Shown here piece by piece: positions 9,261 to 18,494 of a stretch of DNA of 28,864 nucleotides. The stretch is from Gnetum montanum (taxonomy: Eukaryota; Streptophyta; Gnetopsida; Gnetales; Gnetaceae). Position 1 is the stretch's first letter, and every line of letters begins with the position of its first letter. The translations under genes were made by a program, and so were the position numbers. The stretch is taken from the NCBI GenBank assembly GCA_015680685.1, contig MNCI01034772.1, positions 201,066-229,929 of the forward strand. The letters run 5' to 3'. The notes under the pieces were generated by a model. The model ran no database searches and had not been told where the DNA came from. It saw only the letters and a list, made by a program, of their open reading frames with translations.

Positions 9261-9946
9261 AGGGATGTACACATTAAATCCTTGACTAGCATGTAGGTAA
9301 GCACCTAGATGATTACCTTATCCTCAAGGCAGCCAAGGTAGTTCCACCCCCAACAATAAGCTTACTACCGAAGTGGAGCTCCTTCACAACCTTATCAACA
9401 ATACTAACAATTGTACAAACCACAATCATGGCTAATGTCACCACCAAGGTAGTAGTACCCTTATAGGCAACTGAATGCATACGAGTATCATGTTCAGCAA
9501 CCCATCTCTCCAAGAAGTTCCGCAAGTCATACCTTATTTTAGCATTACTATTACCCTCTAGAGTATCATCGAACACATTCACCATATACTTGAGGGGAAA
9601 ATCCATATTTGTACCACCCTCCACATCCATTTGCACATACACCTTTACCTTCAACCTAGTTACATCCTACTCCATCCATGTAGGGTGAGATTCCTCCATA
9701 GCTACAACAACAAAATGTTATGAGGGTTGTACATTCACAACTAGCTTTCCAGTTGAGTGGTTCAAATAATTGATCTAGAAAAAGAACATTATTTTGACCT
9801 AGCAGTCCTCTCCAACCCTCACAACCTAGCATGACTAATAGTCCTACATCTCTAGTACCCTCATCCTCTACATCAAATACCTTTGAGTGCCCTTCAAACC
9901 AAATGCCACCTTGGATTCACACTATGATGCTAACTCATGCTATTTC
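9261..9946 (+). pseudogene. gag-protease linker of X1
   Basis: A proline/glutamine/tyrosine/histidine-rich frame (for example AYYRSGAPSQPYQQY near 9360-9405) with several stops joins the gag end to the protease. This composition is common for gag-pol linkers of long plant Ty3 elements. No enzyme motif is present. A 113-codon minus-strand frame over 9313-9654 is an antisense shadow. Confidence 0.45.
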
Positions 9947-10974
9947 TAACTAGATTAAGGCTGAAAAAATTTCCATGAAAAGATCTAACTTAGGAAGTTG
10001 ACTCATTTACCTATAGATTGCTAGACATGAGCCATGTAAGGCTCTTCTTGACTTTGGTTCTAGAGTTATTCTCATCTCCCATGACATGTACAAGGCCTAG
10101 AACCTACCACCTCTTAAGAAGTGCAACATCCATCTAGAATTGGCAAGTTAGTCAATTACTATCCCTCTAGGATTAGTAGAGGACATTGTGATCATAGTTT
10201 GTGGGTGGTCCTATCCTATTGATTTTCTAGTGATCAAGGTTGAAAACTGAAAAAGTGACTTTCCCATCATTATGGGAAGAGCTTGGTTAAGCACGGTTGA
10301 TGCATGTATTCGCATAAGGGACCTCTTTCTAGAAATATTCAAAGAAAATGAATTTGGCAAGATAGAGAAGAAGAATATTCCATGCATCACATACATCAAT
10401 AATAGGTGCAATTACATGAAAAATATTTGTTCCATCAAAAGTACATACATTAAAGCATGCAATCAATGTGCATAAGAAATCAATATTCAAAGGTGTATGT
10501 ACCCAATAGCCAAAAAATAGGAGGGCACCCAGTGGTTGATAACTGACTTAGACAGCAGCACATTATGAGTGGAACCAACTAAGAGCCTAACATGTGCTTA
10601 TATTGAAGGCATGAATAAACTTGAATAAGTTCATCCCTAACTCTTTGATGAAGATGATGATACTTGTTGGGGAGAGTTGGAAATCCCTGATAACTTTAGG
10701 CAAGATCCCCTAGAGCTAAAAACTTCATTGGTCGGCATGGAAGATGCATTTTTAAATAATGGTAAACTAATCATAATTAATGTCAAACTTGCTCCTGAAC
10801 AAAAGGAAAAGCTGTTAAAGGTGGTTAACATATGGCCAATAGCTTTTGCCTGGTTATATCCTAAGCTAACAGGAATTGATCCAAGGACATGCTAGCATTG
10901 CATTTACACTAATCCAACCATGATGCCTAGAGGGTAGCTATAGAGGCAACTGAACCCCAAATTGAAGTAGATTG
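9947..10974 (+). pseudogene. Protease and start of RT of element X1
   Basis: A retropepsin is visible. CKALLDFGSRVILIS (about 10038-10078) carries the catalytic Asp at 10050-10052, with Phe in place of the usual Ser/Thr of D-S/T-G. PIIMGRAWLSTVDACI (about 10264-10312) is the C-terminal G-R-x-W-L block. Downstream, 10668-10893 reads into the pre-RT region (KLAPEQKEKLLKVVNIWPIAF, shown here in part, then PKLTGIDPRTC) and IYTNPTMMPRG leads to LNPKLK at the break. The frame stops at 10974, where element M is inserted, and resumes at 22446. Several TAG/TAA codons disable it. Order and motifs match Athila-like pol. Confidence 0.7.
10970..10974. repeat. Left target-site duplication of element M (GATTG)
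   Basis: GATTG immediately precedes the TGTTGG start of the left LTR. The right-hand partner is GATTA at 22446-22450, and an additional GATTG begins the copied flank at 14045. Five bases is the usual Ty3/gypsy target duplication. Removing M and one copy joins LNPKLK to IVKEEIE in the X1 RT frame. Confidence 0.75.
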
Positions 10975-12186
10975 TGTTGGTAACCATTTGGGACGCGACT
11001 GCCAACGAGTGTCCTCGAACAAGATTTAGGTGCTTGCTGGTCTCTAGCAACACCAAGGCCTAGATACCTCCAAATAGACTCAGTAGTTAATGTGAGTATC
11101 TATTTGTGCTTTTGCAGTGTGCTATTGTGAAAAATGAAAATATTGGGTTGTGTGTAAAACTATAGATGACTTATCTTAAAGAGATTTAGCCAACTTTGCA
11201 AAGTACTGTGAGTTGTTGAGAGTTCTTATTCTGTTCAATTGCGTAGTCTATGCAGTCCTTATAATACCTACTTGTAGAAAATAAAGTTTTGCAAAAAAAT
11301 TTGACCATAAATCTGCAAATCTACTTCTAATTTTCCCCAGAGAAAGAGATAGTTCCACAAGAAAACTAGAAATAGAGAGAGATTCAATGGAAATAGAAAG
11401 AAGAGAAAAAGAAAGCAGATTTGTGTAAATATATGAAATGTTTATACAAGGTAAAATGATATGAGTAAACACTTCGCAATAAAGTTATCCCAAATTCAAT
11501 AACTACGAATTTTTCAAACTTCCAAGGCTCAACTAAGCAATTTCTTCAAGACAATCCTACTATGCTACCCAAAAAATTGCTGTGTAAACTATAACGTACC
11601 AGACTCTATTTTGGCTAGATAATGGATGTCAACAATTGCATTCAATAGAACCTTCAAAAGACTTGACAATTTATGATTGAAATACTATGAAGATTCACTT
11701 TAATGATAAAAGAAGCTATTCTGGTCCTATCAAAATACGAAAGATTTTCTGAGCCTTCTTGACTATTGAATCGTTCAACGACATAACTACATGCAGAGGC
11801 TCTCTTACAACAATCTCAATAGCGATTCTTATACATTGCACAATAATAAAATTCACTACTAAAATGCTCTTAAGGCTTTCAAACACAAGCTCTTCTATGG
11901 CAAAATTTTAATAGAAATTTTCTATCATGCAACAAGAACAATAAGAGCAATCTAAAAATCCCAAAATTATTTGCCAAGCATGATACTATCTAAACCACTA
12001 GCTAAAAAATTTAAACAAAATAAAAATAAAACATAACTCACAGGACTATGACAAGGAGGTTGAAATGTTTTCTTTAACAAATTATCTTACAAGAAATCTT
12101 GCACAATGTCTTCTTTTCCAATGCTCTTTTTTTCCTCCCAAGACCCAGAGTGAGACGCCCCCTTTTCCTTCCTACCCTTGAAGCCA

Positions 12187-12194
12187 TTTTATAG
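12187..12194 (-). promoter_or_regulatory. TATA box of the left M LTR
   Basis: On the minus strand the sequence is CTATAAAA, in the context GAGACCCTATAAAATGGC. The same element in the right LTR reads CCCTATAAAAGGGC (20582-20575). It lies directly downstream of the U3 repeats and palindromes, as expected for an LTR core promoter. Confidence 0.5.
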
Positions 12195-12231
12195 GGTCTC
12201 ATAGGTAGTTAGGTAAGTTCCAGGCATTTTG

Positions 12232-12358
12232 GGTGGTTATAACCACCATAGAGATAAAAAAGCTGCAGTTGACAAGTGTCCCATTTAGTTGCCAAGTGGC
12301 CACCATAGAGATAAAAAAGTTGTAGTTGACAAGTGGCCTTTGTAGTGGTTATAACCAC
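12232..12358. repeat. U3 repeat cluster with GGTGGTTATAACCACC palindromes
   Basis: A perfect 16-bp palindrome GGTGGTTATAACCACC (12232-12247) and a 14-bp one, GTGGTTATAACCAC (12345-12358), bracket two copies of a CCACCATAGAGATAAAAAAG.. unit (starting 12243 and 12300, period 57). The cluster is 40-170 bases upstream of the TATA box in the minus-strand direction. The right LTR has the same cluster (20610-20757), but with period 77 because of a 20-bp extra duplication. It resembles enhancer repeats of LTR U3 regions. Confidence 0.55.
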
Positions 12359-12477
12359 CATAGAGTTAAATGTTTATAGGTGATGAATATCTTATAGTTG
12401 CAACCACCATGATCATAATTGACAAGTGTTCAATTCAAATGGGAATTTGAATAATTTTTGCACAAATTCCCTTTTTT

Positions 12478-12502
12478 TAAATAGTAATAATATATATATA
12501 TT
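12478..12502. repeat. TA-rich microsatellite in the left M LTR
   Basis: AATAGTAATAATATATATATA, a short TA run, has an equivalent slightly longer run at 20877-20902 in the right LTR. It is a simple repeat without further signal. Confidence 0.6.
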
Positions 12503-13239
12503 TGACAAAGTAATAGACAAGAATTCCATAGGCTTCCAAAAATGCATAAAAAAAAACAAAGAGAACTACTTGTAATAACAAGTTCAAATTTTGGTTGAAT
12601 TTGAGATGATAGATGTTCTGGCTTTCTCATCTTGTGCAAGGCTCGATCTTGACTAGAGTCTTTGGCACTTAGTGAATATTTTCGTCGTGTCTAGTGCAAA
12701 AGAGACATGTTTTCATAAAACTGAGAAATTCCTTTTTAGTGCCTTTGTAATTAAAGATTCTGAAAACAAAATGGCAGCATTCAATGTGAGTGAATAGAAG
12801 CATGTAAAATTTCTTTGGCACTAACGATGTGTTAAATTCACCTTCTGGTAGTATCCGTCTTTCAAGGGCTTAGTGCCACTGGCTAACTTCACAAAGACGT
12901 AGCTGCAATGAGTAAAACATTGAAGCTTTTGCAAATAAGGAGAAAGTGCCTCCTATAAGGAACGACAATGCTTTGAAACAAGAACAAAGAAAGATGTTCT
13001 TGTGCAACTTGTTTGATTCATCCTCGGGATTAGATCATGAAGAGAAAGGCCAAAACTGTAGGTTCATCGATTAGAATGCAGAAAGCAAAAATATGTATAT
13101 GCGATGTATCCACAAACAGGACTGCTTGTGGTAGCATTTGCATTTCCATTGCAGGGCCACATGAATCCTATGCTTCAGCTGGTGTGAAAGATTGTAGTGG
13201 CACCAGAGCAACATTCAATGTTATTTCTTGAATAGAGTT

Positions 13240-14016
13240 ATGGATTAAAACCCAACTCGCTTTGTCATGAACTTCTGTAGAAGAATTTGATATCTTTGGT
13301 CTAACTCTCCTGATAGGGGCATCATTTTTGGATAAAAAAATTACTTTTCTTCCATGAAACTACTCATCCTCTTTAGCATCTGATTATGTAGAGGTAGCCA
13401 TGATTGATGCTTGAATTGATTTTTTCTGCCAAACACCTTTCCCTGTTTCAGACCAATTGATTTAGCAAATTTTCTCTACCTCCAGTTCTAAGAGAGCCTC
13501 TGCTGATGACTATTGCCAATGGGAATTTTTATGTTGTCGATGATCTACTATGCATGTAAGCCATGGCGATTACAGACAGCAAGGATTTTGATTTTCTAGC
13601 TTCATCAGCACCAGAAATTATTCTTCCTTTGTTCGGATTTGAAGGTTCTTCCATTGCTTCTATCTTCAGGCTTGATCTGGAAGAATTTCCTTCGAACAAA
13701 GTTCTACATTCTTCTTTTTCGAAAGAAGAGTATATATTCTCTTCACTCTATACAAACAAAATTTCCTTGCGAAGAATCTCCTTATTGTCAAGCTGATCAT
13801 CATTGAATAAATTTTGATAATACTCTTCTAGCTATCTCAAGCATACCATCATGTACTTTGATCACTTCTTTTTTTGAGCATTCTGCACCCTTTAGTCCTT
13901 TCACCAAATCCATATAATATTTGATGATGAGTCCATTATTTTCAAGAACTCTGAGCACATCCTGCCTAAAAATGGACTCAACATAAGCTCATCCATTTGC
14001 AAATAAGTCCACCTAT
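13240..14016 (-). pseudogene. Coding-like region in U3 of the left M LTR
   Basis: On the minus strand, frames corresponding to the right-LTR open region read VLENNGLIIKYYMDLVKGLK, then YYQNLFNDDQLDNKEILRKE, IEAMEEPSNPNKGRIISGAD, and after a one-base indel near 13540, RRVRPKISNSSTEVHDKASW. The copy carries a TAG where the right LTR has CAG (ILFV-stop-SEEN), while the right LTR has TAA where this copy has TCA. The common ancestor was therefore open at both places. I do not recognise the protein. It lies upstream of the LTR TATA box and in the sense direction of the element. Confidence 0.45.
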
Positions 14017-14044
14017 TCCATGAAATGGACAAAATGTGCCAACA

Positions 14045-14217
14045 GATTGTCAAGGAGGAAATTGAACAGCTCCTCAAGGTAGGGTTCATCTATCTTATCA
14101 TAGATAGTGAGTGGGTTAGGCCACTCATAATTATGCCAAAGAAAGGTAGCAAATGGTAGGTCTACATTGAATTTAGGCTATTAAATATAGCAACATTTAA
14201 AGATCATTTTCCATTAC
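14045..14217 (+). other. Duplicated X1 RT flank between M's LTR and integrase
   Basis: These 173 bases translate as IVKEEIEQLLKVGFIYLI, followed by SEWVRPLIIMPKKGSKW and FKDHFPL, the start of a Ty3 RT on the + strand. They match 22446-22618 without length change and with seven substitutions (4%). The sequence belongs to the target element X1, and in a normal insertion should occur only to the right of M's right LTR. Its left edge is exactly the target-site GATTG. Its right edge (14217/14218) abuts the truncated integrase. It looks like filler DNA copied during break repair, or a misassembly. Confidence 0.7.
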
Positions 14218-14897
14218 ATTAATGTCCCAATAGCTCTCTTAAATCTAATTTGATCTGACCATAATGTGGATTGTAGATAATTGATCCAATTTCCTGGATT
14301 CCCATCCATCGATTTCTTGATATAAGCGATAAGCTTTTTATTGGTGGATTCTGCTAGGCCATTTCCTTGAGGATAATAATTTGATGAGGAAAATAAGAAT
14401 ATAGATTTTTCTGATGCCCATTTGATAAAATCTTCAGATTTGAAGGTGGGTCCATTATCTAACACTAATACTTCCGGTAGACCAAATCTACTTAGAATGT
14501 GGTCATCTAGAAACTTAATTACATCTGATGTTGAAATGCCTCTTAGAGCCTTTGCTTCAGACCATTTAGTGAAATAATCAGTAGCCATGAGAATAAAATT
14601 GTGTCCATCTCTTGAAGGAGTAATTGTACCAATAAAATCCAAACCCCATTGCTGAAATGGTCTATTTGCAACTACTGGCTTTAAAGGGGCTCTAGCCTTT
14701 TTAATTTTGGGCCCATGAATTTGACATTTATAGCATTTTTGAATCTTTGAACTAATGTCTTGGTACATGGAAGGCCAGTAATATCCATATCGAAGTATAT
14801 GTTGCATAGTCGACTTAGGGGATTCATAAAATAAATTCAAATGATCGTGAAATTTTTCCAAAATGAAACTAATTTGATCATTATGAACACATTCCAA
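14218..14897 (-). pseudogene. Integrase of element M, C-terminally truncated
   Basis: Integrase joins element DNA to the host genome. In the frame from 14897 the N-terminal region has GYYWPSMYQDI and the CYKC pair (residues 55 and 58) of the zinc-binding domain. The two upstream histidines are irregularly spaced (HDH at 17-19). The catalytic core is complete: D87 (GLDFIGT), D147 (VLDNGPTF) and E183 (GLAESTNK), with 35 residues between the last two, the DD35E pattern. The frame runs on to RFKRAIGT and then breaks at 14217/14218, where X1 RT sequence starts, so the C-terminal domain is lost. An in-frame stop just upstream (about 14904) separates it from the preceding block. Confidence 0.85.
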
Positions 14898-15230
14898 TAA
14901 AACCCCTCAAAAATATTTTCTATATAATATACCATCTTTAACAATGAATCTTCGTGCTCTTTTGAAGAAATATCTTTTTTGACTTGCAGGTAAATTATTT
15001 AGGATTTTCCTTGTATTAAGAAATTTGAAAATTTCATCATACCAATTCTCTTCATGGGTGTCAAGTGTACATACTTCACTTTCTCTAGTCATTAACTTGG
15101 CTAATCCCATTCCCTTAATTTTTTTGCATATTTCTAATGAAAATCTGAAACTTTGCAACTTTATAAGCTATTTTCCTTTTTTCAATCCAATCTCATTTTA
15201 GGCTAGGAATCGCTTGACTGTAGGTTCAAT
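14898..15230 (-). pseudogene. RNase H-integrase linker of element M
   Basis: The frame 15158-14907 reads MQSFRFSLEICKKIKG.. through LNNLPASQKRYFFKRARRFI to GILYRKYF, the typical segment before the integrase zinc-binding region (a conserved short helix followed by the Y-R-+-G/Y-x-L-Y-x-+ pattern). It continues into the integrase frame after one stop codon. No catalytic residues are expected here. It is decayed only lightly compared with X1. Confidence 0.6.
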
Positions 15231-15600
15231 TAGCATAATGTGGACTAATGAACTTTTCGAATAATATTTAAAATGCTAAAGTGCTTTGATGACTGCAAAT
15301 GCTTGTTTCTCTAAGTCTGAATAATTTAATTCTAAACCTTTCAACTGATACCCAAAAAATTCAATTGGTTCATCTTGACCTTCGTTATCTTTTTGTGTTA
15401 AAACGACAACGATAGAGTCATTCGAAGCAAAAGAATATAACAAAAAATCTTCTTTTAGCCTAGGCTTCACCAAATATAGAGCCTCTTGTATAGAATTTTT
15501 AATTTCTGATAAAGCTCTCTCTGATTATGGTGTTTTTTGTACTTGGACATCCTTTTTTAGCATATGCATCAAAGGCTTGGTAATTTCAGTGAACCTGGGG
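15231..15600 (-). pseudogene. RT connection and RT-linked RNase H of element M
   Basis: Downstream of RT, the frame gives KKFIPRFTEITKPL and then KEDFLLYSFASNDSIVVVL, PIEFFGYQLKGLELNYSDLEKQA and an ALxHFKYY-like end. This is the RNase H directly attached to Ty3 RTs. The first catalytic Asp, normally in a Y-T-D-A-S motif, is replaced (LYSFAS), while the Glu of NYSDLEK is present. This agrees with the known tendency of Tat-type elements with a second RNase H to have a degenerate RT-linked one, although simple decay could also explain it. A TAG and a TAA interrupt the frame. Confidence 0.6.
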
Positions 15601-16250
15601 ATGAACTTTTTCACAAAGTTTATCTTCCTAAAGAAAGATTTAAGAGATTTCTTACCTGTGGGATGTTCAATATTCTNAATTTTACTATAACCTGAGAGAC
15701 TATCTAAGAAAGAATATACTTGACAACCTAAAACTTTAATCAGTATCTCATCAATTCTTGGAAGTGGATACTTATCCTTTTTTGAGGCATCATTCAGATT
15801 TCTAAAGTCTACACAAAGCCTTATATCACCATTTTTCTTTCTTACTGGAACAAGGTTAGCAAGCCATGTTGAATATCATACTAGATATATGATTCCTGCT
15901 TATAACAAATTTTTGATTTTGGCTTCAATAGCTGGTTCAAATGATGGATTAAATTTCCTTTATTTTTACTTGACTATTTTGCAACCTTCAATTAAAGGAA
16001 TTTTATGTGTCATCACATTTGGTTTAAAATATTTAAGATCATCATAAGACCAAGAAAAATTATCCAAATTATTTCTTAGACATGTTAACAAGTTTTTCTT
16101 GAAACTTGAATCTCTTTCCTTTGTAACATTCAACATCTTTGGCATTCTGTCTAATCCAAAATTCACTACCTCGAAAGCTTGACTATTTGGGTTTTGTATA
16201 TCCTTTCCAGTAAGTAGATTTTTCTTGAACTCATGTTCCAAGTCAATCAT
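15601..16250 (-). pseudogene. Reverse transcriptase of element M, with catalytic part missing
   Basis: Reverse transcriptase copies element RNA into DNA. A pre-RT segment (SYDDLKYFKPNVMTHKIPL, about 16050-15990) leads into FEPAIEAKIKNLL, WLANLVPVRKKNGDIRLCVD, PLPRIDEIL and FLDSLSGYSKI (about 15955-15678). These are the N-terminal RT blocks. At a single N (15677) the sequence jumps to KSLKSFFRKINFVKKFIP, which belongs to the connection domain. Roughly 100 residues, including the x-x-D-D active site, are absent. Because the jump coincides exactly with the N, it is probably an undersized assembly gap rather than a deletion. Stops at 15900-15965 (TAA, TAG) show decay as well. Confidence 0.75.
15677..15677. 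other. Single-N assembly gap inside RT
   Basis: The N falls between RT motif SGYSKI and the connection segment, where about 300 bases of conserved sequence are expected. It is probably a placeholder for unsequenced DNA rather than one missing base. Confidence 0.65.
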
Positions 16251-16399
16251 GCTTTTTGGAATGAAATTATCTTTGGAGTTTGATGATGTTTCAGGTATCA
16301 CTTGACCCTCAAATTCTTGTTTGTTTTTCATAAATCTTAGTACTTGATCGTCGTCTTCAAATATTTGTAAATGTCTTATATTATCTGGTACTGATGGCT

Positions 16400-16850
16400 G
16401 ATATTCTTCTTCAATCATTAGATCTTTGTAACTTTCTATTATTTTCATATCCAATGCTGAAGCTACCTTTGCCAAATTATCTACTATAAGATTCTCTGCT
16501 CTGTTTATATGCTCTATTCGGCAATGTTGAAACTGATATAACATCTTACAAGCAAGTTGCTTATAAGGTCTTAAGAAGGAGCTCTTTACTACACAGTTAC
16601 CCTTTACTTGCTCAAAATTAATCTTGAGTATCCTTTTATTGTGATTACTCTAATCTTTTTGTTTAGAGCTATTCTTATACTAATATGTAAAGCTTCATAC
16701 TCAGCTTTGTTGTTAGTACAAGGAAAAGATAGATAAATTGCTTTGAGAATCTCAGGTGAATCATTCCTTAATATAACTATACCGACTCCTGCACCTTTTG
16801 AATTACATGAACCATCAAAGTATAACTCCCATTTATGCTCATTCTTTGAG
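16400..16850 (-). pseudogene. Additional RNase H domain (aRNH-like) of element M, before RT
   Basis: A second, free-standing type RNase H. WELYFDGSCNSKGAGVGIVI holds the first catalytic Asp (codon at 16816-16814), NNKAEYEAL holds the Glu (16702-16700), KGYSRLIL has Tyr where the third acidic residue (usually G-D-S) should be (16630-16628), and NLIVDNLAKVAS has the last Asp (about 16470). A one-base frameshift near 16604 splits it between two open frames. The RIEHINRAEN block is characteristic of the archaeal-like RNase H found in Tat elements, where it usually follows the RT-linked RNase H. Here it lies between protease and RT. It is inactive by the D-to-Y change and the frameshift. Confidence 0.7.
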
Positions 16851-18112
16851 TGTTCTTTTTTAGAACCATAATTTTCTTGAAGTGTACAAATTTTGTTTTC
16901 AACACCTCCTTTTTCAACTATTTTACTTTTTCTATTTGAAGTAATGTTATCAATCATCAAAGGTTCACTATAGATGTATATCTGATTTGGTTCTCCTTTC
17001 CAAGGTAGCCACATGTGAGAATAATCTATTGATATGTAACCTAAGAAATTCTTGCTCCAACTTCTACTCAATAAGAGCCTATGCAAATCTGGTATATCTA
17101 CTAGTTGAATAGTTACTCTACTTTTGATGCAGGGTTCATAAGCAATTTCCAATAGGACATCTAGTAATTGACCCACAATCTTCACTCTACTTTTATCTAC
17201 TTGAATAATCTTTTTATTTGATTTTTCAGGAATCAAGCCAAGTTTCTTACATATAGACAATGACATTATAGTAGACATAGCTCTAGAATCAATAAGATAA
17301 TTGTGTAAGTATTTATCCTTTAATTTCATTTTCAAAAGGAAAGGAGGAGCTTCCTTATCATATGAGGTCTTTAATTTCTCATCATTATTAGACACATAAC
17401 TTAACTCTAATTCTCTAACTCTCCTTTTACCTTTAATGAACTCTAAAGCCTTTCTTTGTTGATCTCGTATTTGAAGAAACTGATAAAAGCTAATATTTGC
17501 CTTGACATGTTTAAGGTCTTCAATCAAATCATACTCTCCATCACCAATAAAGCTTGGTTTCTTTATCCATTTATTAAAAGACTGATTTGGAGTGCTTTGC
17601 TCTACTTGATTATCTTTACCTTTATTCTTATCTCTTCTATTTGGCTCAAAAGCTTTTCTCTTAGTAGATGGATCAGTAATAACATTTGGGGGTCTAGAAG
17701 TAGTTAGTCTTTCCTTAGATCGAAGACTATATCCATTTTCCTCATTGTTATTACATTCTTCATCTGAAGACATATCTTCTTCAGAACTTGATAGAGAAGA
17801 AGTATCACTAGATCCATTGCTAGAAGATTTACTTGCATAATGAACACTAGATAACTCATTATCAGATTCAATATCAAGAAAGTTGGACACAATGAGGTCA
17901 CTTTCATCCTCATCTTCTACTAACTTAGTGTCTTGATGTTTATGCTTTCTATTGTTCCTTTCTTCCTTGATATTAACTCTTGCCAAGGCTTTTTCAAGCT
18001 TCACTATTTTGGTAGACATATATCTCATTAATTTTCCTTTTTCAGATTCTACTCTTTTATGTTCTTGCTCTATCTTAACATGAGATGGACTTGGTAAAGC
18101 TTTAAATTGAGC
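16851..18112 (-). pseudogene. Gag C-terminal linker and protease of element M
   Basis: In one long open frame, after the N gap, a charged coiled-coil-like segment (EKGKLMRYMSTKIVKLEKAL, about 18040-17980) and a Ser/acidic-rich stretch (SSLSSSEEDMSSDEE, about 17810-17765) precede a retropepsin. LIDSRAMSTIMS (about 17296-17260) corresponds to the active site, with Arg replacing the Gly of D-S/T-G (codon 17284-17282). LLLSRSWSKNFLGYISIDYS (about 17085-17025) is the degenerate G-R-P-W block. The Arg would inactivate the enzyme. The frame runs on without a stop into the extra RNase H. The long uninterrupted frame makes this the best-preserved coding block of M. Confidence 0.7.
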
Positions 18113-18405
18113 NNNNNNNNNNNNNNNNNNNNNNNNNNNNNNNNNNNNNNNNNNNNNNNNNNNNNNNNNNNNNNNNNNNNNNNNNNNNNNNNNNNNNNNN
18201 NNNNNNNNNNNNNNNNNNNNNNNNNNNNNNNNNNNNNNNNNNNNNNNNNNNNNNNNNNNNNNNNNNNNNNNNNNNNNNNNNNNNNNNNNNNNNNNNNNNN
18301 NNNNNNNNNNNNNNNNNNNNNNNNNNNNNNNNNNNNNNNNNNNNNNNNNNNNNNNNNNNNNNNNNNNNNNNNNNNNNNNNNNNNNNNNNNNNNNNNNNNN
18401 NNNNN
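18113..18405. other. Assembly gap of 293 N
   Basis: A run of N inside the gag region of element M. The real length is unknown, since flanking sequence on its right is a duplicate of gag sequence 350 bases away. Confidence 0.95.
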
Positions 18406-18493
18406 CCAACTTGTAATACTATTACTTGGTAAGTTCGAATACCAAATCTAAGCCATATCCTTTAAATTTGATACAAACAACCTACAAGCTTGA
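18406..18493 (-). repeat. 88-bp duplicate of gag segment 18759-18846, between two gaps
   Basis: The sequence matches 18759-18846 with two substitutions and no indels. It is bounded by the N run on the left and a single N (18494) on the right. On the minus strand it repeats the gag residues QACRLFVSNLKDMAY.., which cannot recur at this point of a normal gag. It is best explained as a misplaced small contig from another copy of the same element. Confidence 0.75.
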
Positions 18494-18494
18494 N

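Larger units (their letters stand above)
10975..14044 (-). mobile_element. Left (3') LTR of element M (3,070 bp)
   Basis: The boundaries are TGTTGG (10975) and CCAACA (14044), six-base inverted ends, with GATTG on both sides. It aligns along its whole length with 19353-22445. Seen on the minus strand, U3 is on the right (14044 to about 12160) and contains a coding-like region (13240-14016). A 57-bp partial tandem repeat and palindromes (12232-12358) lie just upstream of a TATA box (12187-12194). R-U5 occupies the remaining ~1.2 kb. The neighbour on its inner side is not element M but X1 RT sequence, which is abnormal. Confidence 0.75.

Noticed and set aside
9313-9654. 113-codon open frame on the minus strand
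   Set aside because: It lies opposite the proline/glutamine-rich gag-protease linker of X1, has no recognisable domain, and the plus strand explains the region.
10975-14217. A 3.24 kb LTR that itself contains RT sequence
   Set aside because: The LTR ends with CCAACA at 14044, followed by the target-site GATTG. The RT sequence beyond is target DNA, as shown by its continuation at 22619 onward.
17456-17707. 83-codon plus-strand frame
   Set aside because: It is a shadow of the well-supported minus-strand gag-protease frame of element M.
18107-18451. Open frame on the plus strand through the N run
   Set aside because: It consists almost entirely of undetermined residues from the assembly gap.
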